DNA of 64,000 nt from Diospyros lotus (taxonomy: Eukaryota; Streptophyta; Magnoliopsida; Ericales; Ebenaceae), in NCBI RefSeq assembly GCF_014633365.1, contig NC_068352.1:3898393-3962392 (forward strand), written 5' to 3'. The notes below the pieces were generated by a model, which worked only from the letters and a program-made list of their open reading frames with translations, was not told where the DNA came from and did not search any database. The position numbers and the translations under genes are program-made. This document shows positions 35,425 to 47,639 of the stretch, in pieces. Positions within the stretch are counted from its first letter, which is position 1, and every line of letters begins with the position of its first letter.

Positions 35425-38400
35425 TGTTAGGATTTATGATTCAAAATGTATTTTTCATGTAATTGATATGTGTTGTTTGTATGCATTTTGTTATATATTT
35501 GGCTTTCATCTTATGTTCATTTAGCTAACATTTAAATGTATATATGATTGATCTGCTTATTATTTTTGTGGGCCAAATAGCCATTGGTCCGAGATCAGTT
35601 TTATGAGCCTAGCCCATTTCTCATGTGGTCCATGCGTTTTGCCTAAGCCCAGCTGGTTGCCTACTACTATATAAGGGCAGTTTCATGCCCTAATTGTACC
35701 AAATCTGCTATTGCTCTATTTTGAAACCCTATGTTTGGCGCACTCAAAGTGAGACTCTTTCTCACTTGTAAATCCTTCTCTCGTTTGATTGGCTTCGGTT
35801 TGTTGGTAAGATCACACGGTAAGGTTGTATTGCTTTAATTTTTGTTGTTGAATCGCCTGAGGCATGAGAGATTTGGTGTAATTGATAGATCAGATTCTTG
35901 ACACGATCTTGAGATCGGTAAAACATATTCTATACTTGTTCTTGTATTTTGTTTCTGATTTCAGTTGATGTATTTGCAATACATTTTTGTTCTTGTTGTG
36001 ATCTTGTAATCCAGTTGTAACTGAAAGTTATTAGTGGATTAACTAGAGGCGGAGCCTCTATTGTGAGTAGGATCTATTGATCCGAACACGTAAAAGCTTT
36101 GTGTTCTTATGTTCTTTTCTTTTCTCGATTTATGCTTGTTCTTGGTTGGGTTGGTCGATTCAAATAGGGTTAATACATTAACAAGTGGTATCAGAGCCCT
36201 AGGGATTCAAGATCCAGGCCGAACCATTTCTGATCCAAAGGTAAACACGAAGATCTTTTTCAGATCTTCGATTGGGTAAGGAATTTCGCGTTTGCCCTAA
36301 TTTTGCGATCTGTTTTGTTTTGCCCTAATTTCATAATCATTATTTTTTTCAGTAATTGTGTATGTGTGATTTCTGATTTGCTTAAATTTCTTGTCTCGAG
36401 TTATTTAAAGCATGCTCAAATCTGCTTGACTCTTGTATCTTTTCTTTCTCTAACTCTTTTTGAAGTTCTTGATTCCGTTTATCATCTAATAAGTCTGTCG
36501 TTCCGTTTTGGCCTAATATTGTATTGATTTCTTGATTTTGTTTTTTAAATCCAAAATTGTTGTTTCTTTAAAATCAGTGTTTGAATTCTGATTTGTCCTA
36601 AAAGGATTTAGAAAGTGTATGTTTGGACTACTTATCTTGTTCGATTCTTGATTAACCTGTTTTTTAGCCTGCTTATATTTTTTCTATATGGCTCCATCTA
36701 AATTGGAAGTAGATAAGTTTGATGGCCATGGTGATTTTAGCATGTGGCAGAAAAAAATGAAAGCAGTGTTTGTCCAACATCGGTGTGCGAAGGCTCTGTT
36801 GGAAATAAAGGAGGAGAAGGATAAACAACTCTCCATGACCGCCCAAGAAAGGCAGGACATGGATGAGATGGCTTTTTCCTTGATCATCCTCAGCCTAGCA
36901 GATAATGTCCTGCCCAAGGTAAATGAAGAAGAATCAACTGCAAAGGTATGGTCTAAATTGGAGTCCTTGTATATGGCTAAGTCTCTAACTAATAAAATAT
37001 TTTTGAAAGAACAGTTGTTTGGATTTAAAATGAACCCTGCAAAAACCCTAGAGAAAAATATAGATGAATTTAAAGTGATTACAATTGAATTGGCCAATGC
37101 TGACGAAAAAATTTCTGATGAGAATCAAGTTATTATTTTGTTAAACTCTTTGCCAGAAGCTTGTAAAGATCTTAAAACAGCAATTAAATATGGTAGATCT
37201 TCTCTGACCTTAGAAGATGTGTTGTCAGCTCTTAGATCTAGGGATCTTGAAGTTAAGAGGGATAATAGGTCAAGTCCTGTAGAGGGACTGCAAGTTAGTG
37301 GTCATGCGAATAGAAATGCCACTAGGGATAAACCTATGACTGAAGGGTCAAGAAAAGGATACTCAACAACCAAGACTTGTTGGTACTGTAAGAAAGAATG
37401 TCACTTAAGGAAAGAGTGTTTCAAAAGAAAGAAAGATCTTGAGAAAAATAAAGCTAGAGAAGAATCAGCCAACCTGATTGATGGTTATGAAAGTATAGAA
37501 GCTCTGTAGGCTTGATGTCTAGACATTAAAAGGCTAGGGCACATTGGTCATAAGAGAGCTGTTAGAGTTAAGCATGTTAGGCATAAATGGATTTGTTTAG
37601 GTTTGTAACCTAGAGGGCTGTATAAATCATGTTTTATTGTATGGGGTAGAGTTTCCCACAGATGCTTGTGTCTTTGATTCCCATGGGTTGTAAGTTGCTT
37701 TCTCTATCCCTTTATTGGAAGTTGTTCTGAGTTTCTGGTTTCTATCTAGGAACTGTTTCTAGATGTTGATGTGTGCCTGGTCTTGTAGTAGTTGATGGCC
37801 TTGTAGAATTAGACTTACCTGAACAAACTGATAATGTACAATTTGAGGTGAAAATTTGTTAAGTCTTAAGGTGGAACCTTAAAAAAATTTTGTGTCTAAT
37901 GGAAGGCTGAGTGTTAGCCCTGATGTCTTGTTTATAGAAGTCTTGATAGAGGTTTCTGTTGTTTTAAATGAGGCATGTATTAGTCGAGTCAATCTCGGGG
38001 TTTAAGTTTGAGCAAGCTGTGTCGTTGCTCAATGTGCTCCTATTGTAGCTGGGAGAGTTGTAGAGGTCTCTGGTCAAATCCACTATTAAATCTATTCTTG
38101 AATCAAGGTGGAATTTGTTAGGATTTATGATTCAAAATGTATTTTTCATATAATTGATATGTGTTGTTTGTATGCATTTTGTTATATATTTGGGTTTCAT
38201 CTTATGTTCATTTAGCTAACATTTAAATGTATATATATTTGATCTGCTTATTATTTTGTGGGCCAAATAGCCATTGGGCCGAGATCAGTTTTATGAGCCT
38301 AGCCCATTTCTCATGTGGCCCATGTGTTTTGCCTAAGCCTAGCTGGTTGCCTACTACTATATAAGGGCAGTTTCATGCCCTAATTGTACCAGATCTGCTA

Positions 38401-38873
38401 TTGCTCTCTTTTAAAACCCTATGTTCGACGCACTCAAAGTGAGACTTTCTCTCACTTGTAAATCCTTCTCTCGTTCGATTGGCTTCGGTTTGTTGGTAAG
38501 ATCACACGGTAAGGTTGTATTGTTTTAATCTCTGTTGTTAAATCGCCTGAGGCGTGAGAGATTTGGTATAATTGATAGATCAGATTCTTGACACGATCTT
38601 GAGATCGGTAGAATATATTCTATACTTGTTCTTGTATTTTGTTTCTAATTTCAGTTGATGTATTTGCAATACATTTTTGTTCTTGTTGTGATCTTGTAAT
38701 CCGATTATAACTTAAAGCTATTAGTGGATTAACTAGAGGCGGAGCCTCTACCGTGAGTAGGATCTATTGATCCGAACACGTAAAAGCTTTGTATTCTTGT
38801 GTTCTTTTCTTTTCTCAATTTATGCTTGTTCTTGGTTGGTTTGGTCGATTCAAATAAGGTTAATACATTAACA
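35425..38873 (+). mobile_element. Complete non-autonomous Ty1/copia element (gag only), right copy
   Basis: 5' LTR 35425-36183, PBS 36186-36197, 3' LTR 38116-38873, target duplication AGAGA at 35420-35424 and 38874-38878. It sits at the same site as in the left copy, so the insertion predates the separation of the two copies. Confidence 0.95.
36688..37509 (+). CDS. gag: Copia GAG polyprotein, intact (right copy)
   Basis: 273 residues with the same protein sequence as the left copy; the DNA differs at a few silent positions, such as ACT to ACC in the Thr of SMTAQ. It has the capsid region and one CCHC knuckle. No pol follows. Confidence 0.95.
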   Translation: MAPSKLEVDKFDGHGDFSMWQKKMKAVFVQHRCAKALLEIKEEKDKQLSMTAQERQDMDEMAFSLIILSLADNVLPKVNEEESTAKVWSKLESLYMAKSLTNKIFLKEQLFGFKMNPAKTLEKNIDEFKVITIELANADEKISDENQVIILLNSLPEACKDLKTAIKYGRSSLTLEDVLSALRSRDLEVKRDNRSSPVEGLQVSGHANRNATRDKPMTEGSRKGYSTTKTCWYCKKECHLRKECFKRKKDLEKNKAREESANLIDGYESIEAL

Positions 38874-38878
38874 AGAGA

Positions 38879-40032
38879 TAAAAAGTAAATGAGCCCACCA
38901 TGAGCTGTAACAACAAATTAACATCTTAAGAATCCTATTTTTGGCTCAAGAAAAAATTAATTAAATTTACTAGTCAAATGGACGCTCCAAAATTGAGTTT
39001 TTTTTTTTTTCCATAGCAGCTATAGAGAAAAATATTGCCTTTTAACTCAACAAGAGTCGACACATTAACTATATATCCAATATTTAAGATAACTACTACG
39101 AGCAATCTGAATTAACATTATCAGCCTTTTTCCTTTAGACCGACTAAGAAACCAAAGAAGGCCTCACACAAAGATTTAAGAGCTCAACACCCAACTTAAA
39201 ATTGGACTTCCTCCAAACTGCTTCTATATTTAGTAATAGTCAACTTAGTTTGTTAAAATTGAGTTGGTTTAACCTAAACTTAAAATAAAAAAAAATAGAG
39301 TTTGATTTGCTAATTCAAATGGTTGATTTGTAGCTTAATTTGAAAATAGAATTTTGACACTTTATGTAATACATAAATAGTTAGCGCACGAGTTATTCAT
39401 TATAAAGTAACACATTAATGTTTATGTGACAACATGTAGTAACTCGTAAGCTCAAATTACCCGATATCACACAACATATAACTTTTCATCATCTATCTTC
39501 TCTCCCCTCTTTTACACCCCTTAGAATCAAAACCCATTTGCTCTATATCTTTTCCAATCTCACCTTCGTATTGACCAACTTTTTATCCATTAGGCCTCTC
39601 AGAGTTTATGCATTCAGTTGAGGTTTGCAAGTTCTAGATCCATTTTTATTTCCAATTGAAGTCTATTGAATATCCTTCTCTTCGTTTTGAGTCAAATTTG
39701 GTTGGTTCTAATATGCTACTCTATGGGTGCTCTGTTGTCCTAGCAATGGGACCCAAGAATTACAACTCTTCGATCTGCAACAAGATGGTTGTGGGTGAAG
39801 ATGGAAAGAGATAGACCTACTCGCTTAACTAAACATATGCTTGGCCCTGTATTTCTACTTTGTGGTTCTTGCTCCCTTTTGACCTTGCTCTATATTCTCG
39901 TGGATTCTCGTGGCCCCTATATCCCAACTAGACTTGAGTATGTCCTGCCTCAAGTTTCAGCTATTGGTATTCCTATGGTGCATCTTCTGGAAGATGTTAT
40001 TGAGGAAGGGTCAGAACATTAGAGGAATACTC
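38879..40032. other. Intergenic stretch with one short unrecognised frame (right copy)
   Basis: Counterpart of 7543-8694. The 77-residue frame is 39789-40022 and no family is recognised. Confidence 0.4.
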
Positions 40033-40130
40033 TATGATGCAGACATTAATCAAAATCTGATCCAAGGGAGAGCTGACGACGCTGGAATAGTAGTGCCATA
40101 ATAGTATTTTAATACTTCAGTAGAATTCTA
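40033..40130 (+). mobile_element. Left part of a gypsy LTR and pol end, continued at 52655
   Basis: Homologous to 54573-54655. The LTR sequence resumes at 52655 after the inserted solo LTR, which sits between TTCTA (40126-40130) and TTCTA (52650-52654). Confidence 0.7.
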
Positions 40131-40232
40131 TGTAATGACCTGAATTTATTTCTTTTTTAACTTGCTATTCGTGCTTCGACAATCAAACGTGTTGCTCTTG
40201 TGTTAGAGGATTTAGTTATGTTTTATAGCATT

Positions 40233-40510
40233 CTAATTCTTCTATTATTATTAGTATTGGTAATATTAATACTGTTATTAATAGTATCAATATTATTATT
40301 ATGATTATCATTGTTATTCTTACTATTAATATTTTATTATTATTGTTAATATCATTATTAGTATTCATATTATTATTATTACTGTTCATATTAATAGTGT
40401 TATTATCATTATCATTACTATTATTATTCTTATTATTATGCTTACTGTTATACTCTTATTTTTATTATTATTTATTATGGTTGTCATTAGTATGATTACA
40501 CATACTATTA

Positions 40511-40551
<41 letters not shown>

Positions 40552-40748
40552 ATAGCTATGATTATGATTTCTATTATTATTGCTCTGATAACTATTATGT
40601 TTATTATGTCTTTTGGTAATAGAAATATTCTTATGTTTAATATTACAATATTATTATTATATTTAATATTATTATTATTAAAATTGTTATTGCTATGAAT
40701 AATATTATTATTATCCATTTCTTATTTTGATTTTTATAAATCCATATC

Positions 40749-40781
<33 letters not shown>

Positions 40782-40790
40782 TATATGATG
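40233..40790. repeat. (ATT)n/(TTA)n microsatellite tract, right copy
   Basis: Counterpart of 8895-9450, with a longer uninterrupted run at about 40514-40550. Confidence 0.95.
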
Positions 40791-41806
40791 ATAACAAGGA
40801 TTTAAACCAAATTAGCTTCCCTGTTCGTGCTGGTGCCAAAGGGTGATTGAAGTGGGTGTGCTTTCATTCGTGTACACTTCCAAACGTGGCCGGACGAATT
40901 CCCAGGCCGCTACATCGGGTTAACGGGGAGACAGCAGTAGTGGAGTGCCCACTTGCTACTGCCCCCTTATATATAAATTCAGCTTTAGGGTGAGAGATAG
41001 AGAGAGAGGGACGCTCGAGCGGCAGCAAGCGAACAAGAAGAAGAAACAACGACGTTACAGGGGATGAATAGGGGAGAGCTTCGATCGCAGCCTGCCTCCT
41101 CTCTCTTCTTGTTACACGTTTTATATAGCAGCGGGTTATATATATCTTCGTGTAGCAGTGGGTTTCGGTGGTTAAATACGTATGTATATACGGTCCCTGT
41201 GGCCTTCGTGCAAGTGATTGTGAGGTGTGCTAAGGTGTTTGGTAGTTGGGAATGGGAGTTCCGATAGGTTCTCGGGTGGCTGCCATGGCTGGGGAGTGCA
41301 AGGGTATATATATATATGTACCGGTAGGCAGCAACGTGACCGTGGGTGAGGGACTGCTGTGTGCGTGTGAGTTTGGATAGTGAGTTGTGAAAAATGGCCT
41401 TTGGCCGTGAGTCCACAGGGTGTGTGTGCTGGTGTGATACACGAAGTAATGACTTATATATATATATATATAGATGTATACTTATTCGGTGCAGTGGACG
41501 GGTTGCACGCAGTGTATGGATTAATTTGGTTGTGTGTGTCACCGTGTGTAGGTATATATATGTGCTAAGTTGCACGGAAACGCGTTTGGGATGCCGTTTC
41601 GGCGTTTCCGAACCGTTTCCCGTTTTGGAAATGGCGAAAGCGGCCCGAAACCATTTTCGGGCCGTTTCACAATTTGCTAAAATTAAACAGAAACGCGTTT
41701 CAGAGTTCCCAGCAACAGCGGCCACGCCCCACACATCCACAAGGCCGGCCGAACCCCCTCATTTTCCCTCTCTTTTCTTCTTCTTCTTCTTCTTCTTCTT
41801 CTTTCT

Positions 41807-42139
41807 GGGGTTGGAGCCGCGGTTCTGCCAGCGACCGAGGAAACAGGACAGGAAGTCGGAACTCGGAAGTGACGCCATTGGGCTTGGATATGACGGTGGA
41901 GAGGCCGTCATCGGTGAGGAGCAGGTTCGTCGGGCCGCCGACACGGAGTCACGGACGGGGTCGTTGTCAACGGAATCGTTGGCGAAGGTCCAGCACTCCG
42001 ACTTCTCGTCGATGGAGTGCGATTCCAGCACCAGACCGCACTCCGAGCACACCGTATCCCCGGCCGAGTGGTCGAACACCACCTCCGGTCGCCGGTCCTC
42101 TGTTGCTCTCTTGCAGTCCGAGCAGTATGCGTCGCCCAT
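41807..42139 (-). pseudogene. Captured fragment of a TFIIB gene (right copy)
   Basis: The minus strand from 42139 begins [10 protein letters not shown]. The four zinc-ribbon cysteines (CSDC...CSEC) and the flexible B-finger region around SIDE...FAN...DNDPVR are recognisable as the N-terminus of plant TFIIB. The later [10 protein letters not shown] appears only after frame changes. Homology stops before the (TTC)n at about 41779-41804, and the two cyclin-like repeats that make up most of TFIIB are absent. With an inserted DRRPE and broken frames it cannot make TFIIB. Lying between transposon termini, it is best read as a captured gene fragment. Confidence 0.85.
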
Positions 42140-42747
42140 TGGATTGCTAGCACCTACAATATGCGAATGCGATTGAATTTGGGGGAGACAGGAGACAGCC
42201 AATTGGGGCGTGTTTGGTTGGAGGTGTATGCGTTTTTTTTTTTTTTTTGTGTTTTATGTCCTTTGTTTAATTTTTGTTTGGTATTTTATTTTTAATTTAT
42301 TTCTATCAAAATTAAATTAATTTTATGGCACATTGCATATTACTGAAAATAAATTTTTATATTTAAATTATTTTTTATAATTTACTATATTAAAAATCAT
42401 ATTTATAAAATTTTTCTTATATTTTTTAAATTTATAGTTTATCCCGTGTTTTCGTTTTGGGAAATTCTATTGGCAGCCCGATGATTTACTCTTCACAGCC
42501 CAGTCAGCTATTGCCCCCAATTACCCCTCATTAAAAAATCCTTATTACCCTTACATAACAATTTATTTCTCCCAACTACTTTTTCTTTTTATTTACTCTT
42601 CGCACAGCCGATCACATTCACTGAAAATTTGTGTGCGATCACTTTCACTGAAGATTTCTTTAGAGCGATTATCAATCTTCAGAGCGATTATCTTCTTGTT
42701 TTGATTTGTTTTTGTTAGTTTTAATTCTGTTATTCAACTTTTCTATA

Positions 42748-45700
42748 ATGGAAGATTATATCAAAAAATTGATGAGATGGGAAGAATTTTATGGAGAAGA
42801 TTATGGAGAAGATGATGAGCAGCAGGTCGTGCACAATGAACAGCAAGTGAACTACAATGAAGCGCAAACCGTAAATCATCAGGTAAATATTTTGGTAACT
42901 CATTTTATTTCTAATTTTAGATTGCTGCATGAAAATGCTAGAATGATTAGAAAATGCAATCAAAAAGTTAGATTAAAGCCCGAATATCAAATAACCCGAG
43001 CTTTGCACTCGAGTTTCCCCGCTGTTAGGAATTTCCCAACCACTGCGAGTCGGGGGACCCTTAGGTTCCCGACTACTACCAGTCGGGAACCCAAGGGTCC
43101 CCCGACTCGTAGCAGTCGGGGGAGGGTTCCGACTGCTACGTGTCGGGAACCCAAGGGTCCCCCGACTCATAGCAGTCGGGAGAAGGGAGAGTTCCCGACT
43201 CGTAACGGTCGGGGAACCCCCGACTCGTAACAGTAGGGAGAGGGGAGGGTTCCCGACTGCTACGGGAACCCTCCCCTCTCCCGACTGCTACGAGTCGGGG
43301 GACCCTTGGGTTCCCGACTCGTAACGGTCAGGGAACCCTGGGTTCCCCGACCCTTACGAGTCGAGAACTCGAGGGTTCCCCAACCGCTACCGGTCGGGGA
43401 ACCCTCGGGTTCCCGACCTGTATGGGTCGATAACTCGAGGGTCTCCCGACCCGCAACGGTCGGGGAACCGATCCCAACCCGACCCGTAATATTAAAAATA
43501 ATATAATATAATTTTTAATATCTTCTGTTTATTTTGTTTAAAGTGCATTTTTAATTTATGTATCTTATTTTTGTTTTGATAATAGGGATTTGATGACCAA
43601 AATATAGAGAATTTTCAGAATGAGAATGCCGTTTCGTTTGATGCTAGTCAAACTTTTGTTAGTAATGAGATTTTTAGTAACAGAGAGACACTCATTGAAT
43701 GGGTTAAAACAGTTGGAAAAGAAAATGGAATGGTTATTGTTATAAAGAGTTCTGAATCTGGGGGTATAGGAAGAAAACCTAGAGTTCGTCTTGCTTGTGA
43801 ACGGAGTGGAAAGTATAAATCATCAAAAAAAGGAGATGAGACAATAGGAGAAACAAACCGTAGGACGACAGGTTCTAAAAAGTGTGATTGTCCATTTGAG
43901 TTACTTGGTGTTAAATTATCAAATGAACACTGGATGTTGAAAGTTGTATGTGGATTGCACAACCATTTACCAGCAGCTCAACTTGAGGGTCATTCATATG
44001 CTGGTCGACTTACAGAGAAAGAGAAACAAATTATGATAACAATGTCTAACAATCTTGTGAAGTCTAGAAATATTTTGATGACGTTAAAGGTAGAAAATAA
44101 AAAAAAATGTGAGTACCATCAAAACTATATATAATGCACGACAAAGATATAGAGTCATGGATAAAGGTGGTCGATCACAAATACAACACTTGATGAAAAA
44201 ATTGAAAGATTGTAATTACGTGGAGTGGCATAGAAGTGATAGATTATCAGATTGTACACATACTTATTCTGGGCTCATCCGATGGTTATAGAGTTATTTA
44301 AAACATTTCCTCATGTGTTAATAATGGATTGTACATACAAAACTAATAGATATAAGTATCCACTGCTAGAGATCGTTGGTGTGACATCAACTGAGCTAAC
44401 TTTTTCTATTGCTTTTGCATTTATGGATCATGAATATGAGGATAATTACACATGGGCAATAGAGAAATTAAAAATTCTAATGACTCATACGTATCCAGGA
44501 GTAATTGTAAATGATAGAGAATTGGGATTGATGAATGCAATACAGAAAGTGTTTCCAACCATGAGCACCTTGTTATGTAGGTGGCATATATCAAAAAATG
44601 TGCTCGCTAAATGTAAGAAATTATTTGATAGAAATGAGACATGGGAGAAATTTATGTTAAGTTGGAACCTGGTTGTTTTTGCTTCGACTAAGGATGAGTA
44701 TGAACGTCGTCTGTATGAGTTAACACTTGAGTATCATGCATATGAGGGTGCACTTAATTATGTGAGAAAGATATGATTGAATGATTATAAGAAAAAATTT
44801 GTTGCAGCATGGACAAATAGAATAATGCATTTTGGCAACGTTATTACGAACAGGGCTGAGAGTGCACATGCAAAGTTGAAAAGACATCTTGGATCTTTTT
44901 TAAGGTGACTTAGAGTCATCATGGACAATTATCAATAGTCTTATTGAGTTGCAACATGTAGAGATTAAGGGGTCGTTTGAAAAAAGTTTAACGTTGGTGC
45001 AACATAACTTCAAGCCAGTAATTTTTAGAGAATTGCGAGGTGTTATATCGAAAAGTGCATTGAATATGGTGCTAATGCAATCGCAACTTGCTCATAAAAT
45101 TGGGTTAGACAAAGTTTCGTGTGGATGTGTGATTAGAACCGCATATGGTTTACCTTGTGCATGTGAAATTGCAGAGTTCATGGTACAAGGACGACCAATT
45201 CCTTTGTCAACTGTGCATATTCATTGGACAAGGTTGCAAGTAGTACAGTCAGCTTATGACAGTGTGCCATCGCAGGTAACGATTGAGCCAGAGATGGAGA
45301 GTATATATAAAATGTTTTATTCAGAACCAGAGCTAGTGAAGCTAGTATTAAAGAAAAAGTTGAGAGAAATAGTTAATCCAGACACGACTTCACTACAGCC
45401 ACCAACCATGAAAGTTAGGACGAAAGGTAAGCCAGCATCAAAGAAGAAAATTCAGGTTGATACATCCACCAAACGTGATCCGTCTTTGTTTGAAATAGTT
45501 CAATCTGATCAAGATAGTACATCCCTAACAACATGGATATCGAAGAGAAATACCAACCGACTTAAGGGGTATGATGATTGTTTCCCACCACAAATACAGT
45601 CGTTCGTGCATAGTATTGTTAATGTAGAATCAGATGGACATTGTGGATTTCGCGCGATAGCAGGGTTACTTGGTATGAGTAAGCACAGTTGGAGAGATAT

Positions 45701-46273
45701 TTGTTTTAGTCTGATAGGAGAGTTGCAATCTTTCCGTGCGATGTATACGAAATTATATGGATCAGACATGCGTGTGGATAAGTTATTACATATATTGTAT
45801 TGCTTTGATGACATTGCGTCATGCGAGCATTGGATAACTTTACCTAACATGGGCCATTTAATTGCTTCAAAATACAATGTCGTATTGGTGCATTTGTCAC
45901 GGATCTAATGTCTTACATATCTTCCACTCAGATCGATTCCTCCTCCAACATTACAACACAGGATGATTACTATAGGATTTATGAATGACTATCATTTTGT
46001 GTAGGTATTCTTGCTTATTTTATTATTTATTTGTTTATATAGTTATTTATTCATATATTTATTTTAACAACAATTTTTGTTGTATATGTCATTTATCAGG
46101 TATTCCTTAAGCCAAACTCATTAATTCCTCTCGTCGCATTGAATTGGTACAGATTTCGATGTGATAATACACGTGATTGGGAAATGCCATACATATCTAG
46201 AATTCAGGCATTTTTATCTCTAGTTGGTCAAGATGTCGCAACACAGGAAGTTTTTGATTTATCTGACACATGA
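42748..46273 (+). pseudogene. MULE transposase with FAR1-like DNA-binding, DDE, SWIM-like and OTU-like regions
   Basis: Exon 1 is 42748-42882 (45 codons, acidic), followed by a 703-base intron; exon 2 starts at 43586. Regions in order: a FAR1-like zinc/DNA-binding part (KKCDCPFEL, then CGLHNH); the MULE catalytic core with IMDCTYKTN and VIVNDRELGLMNA, supplying two of the catalytic acids, and LLCRWHISKNVLAKC; NRAESAHAKLKRHL; a SWIM-like CGC...GLPCACEIAEF in which the usual histidine is cysteine; and an OTU cysteine-protease-like tail with SDGHCGFRA and, in a later segment, NDYHFV. Lesions are a +1 A in A9 (44099-44107), a frame change near 44260, TGA for Trp at 44774-44776, a frameshift near 44905 and further breaks after 45908. 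Final coding ends DLSDT at 46273. Confidence 0.9.
42997..43490. repeat. GC-rich palindromic minisatellite in the transposase intron (right copy)
   Basis: About 490 bases of alternating CCCGACTCGTAACGGTCGGGG-like and GGGTTCCCGAC-like words, inside the intron 42883-43585 and far more GC-rich than its surroundings. A 174-codon frame running through it is an artefact of intron read-through. Confidence 0.9.
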
Positions 46274-47639
46274 TTCTTAGGTTGTGTTTCCAAATAAGGC
46301 CCAAGGCGATGATGATTTTTCGGGCAAGTTTAATCTTCATAGGCTTTAGCCCGTGATTGAAATATTAACTCATATCGCCACTTATTGGCAGCCCAATTTG
46401 AAGTCCATAAGCCCATTTACTATTTCTTTAGAGAAGAAATGGGCATAAGTCCATTTGCTCAAGAGATGGAGAAGCCCAACCCATTACGTATGTTAGCCAT
46501 GCTTTCGGCTGAGAGAGGAGGACAGTTGGGTGATTCGGGCTTGGGTTTCGTTGGGACTTGGTGGTCTTATTTTTGGAGTTACCTAAGTGGTGATTTGTTG
46601 CCCATATCTGAGCCTTCCTATACTTTGTATATATTTTCGTATTTTATTTTGTAGATTATATTGCACTAATATCTTATCTGCCATAAGATGTATTTGATTA
46701 ATTGATCCATAATTAAAGTTTATGATATAAAAGAGTCTGATATAAAAGAGTCTCAATTTTAAAAACACATGGTAATTAAACTACATACAATTAAATGAAT
46801 TAAGGAAATAGTCAATCTACACAATTAACCATTACCTTATTAGCTTTAAAATAAGTAGAATAATATTTTGCACAGTTACAGTAAGTCCAGGGATAAGTGT
46901 AATTTATTCTAATATATATATATATATTTCCTTTTTTTATATAGAATAGACCTTTAATTATTTAATTTCATGGCGTGAGCTTTAAATTTATATAATACGT
47001 TTTCATATATTATACTCTAGTTGGAAAATCTTAATGATTCTATATTTGCCATGGTGAATAAACTATTCTTTTCACACACCACCATAAGTATAAATTAAGC
47101 CTTTCAAGTGACAAATATAGTAATTAATTAAATAAATTAATAATTTTCATAAACAAGGTATAGTAATACCGTGACAACTACTAAGTCAATTACTTAAAAT
47201 AAAATAAAAAATATACGTTCTTTTAATCCCAAGGTATTGTCATAAACACTTTCGTATATAAACATTAAAAAAAAGATATTATTTAATTTTTTTAAAAAAA
47301 TTGTCACTAAGATTTATTTGTGACTATTATTTTCACAAATTTATGTTTCAACTTAATTATGATATACGTTTTCAATAAAAGGAAAAGGTTGGCATACATA
47401 CCAATCTATGCAAAATACAAAATACATAAATAATAACAAACACATGATAACTAAACTATATAAAGTATAATATTCTAAAAGAGTAATTACTGACATTGCA
47501 CTAAATACAGATAGTCTCATACTACAATAAAAATCTAATCTCTATCAGTCCTTTTTCTTGTTCCTGGAGAGGGGTCTGGGACTGAATGATGTGGATCTGA
47601 ACTCGTAGGTGGTGGATTTATAATTGATGCTGGAGGTGA
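46274..47639. other. Spacer between the convergent MULE genes
   Basis: Contains an 89-codon frame (46385-46654) with Trp-rich GTWWSYFWSYL. It is unrecognised and probably non-coding or a relic. The rest is AT-rich. Confidence 0.4.
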
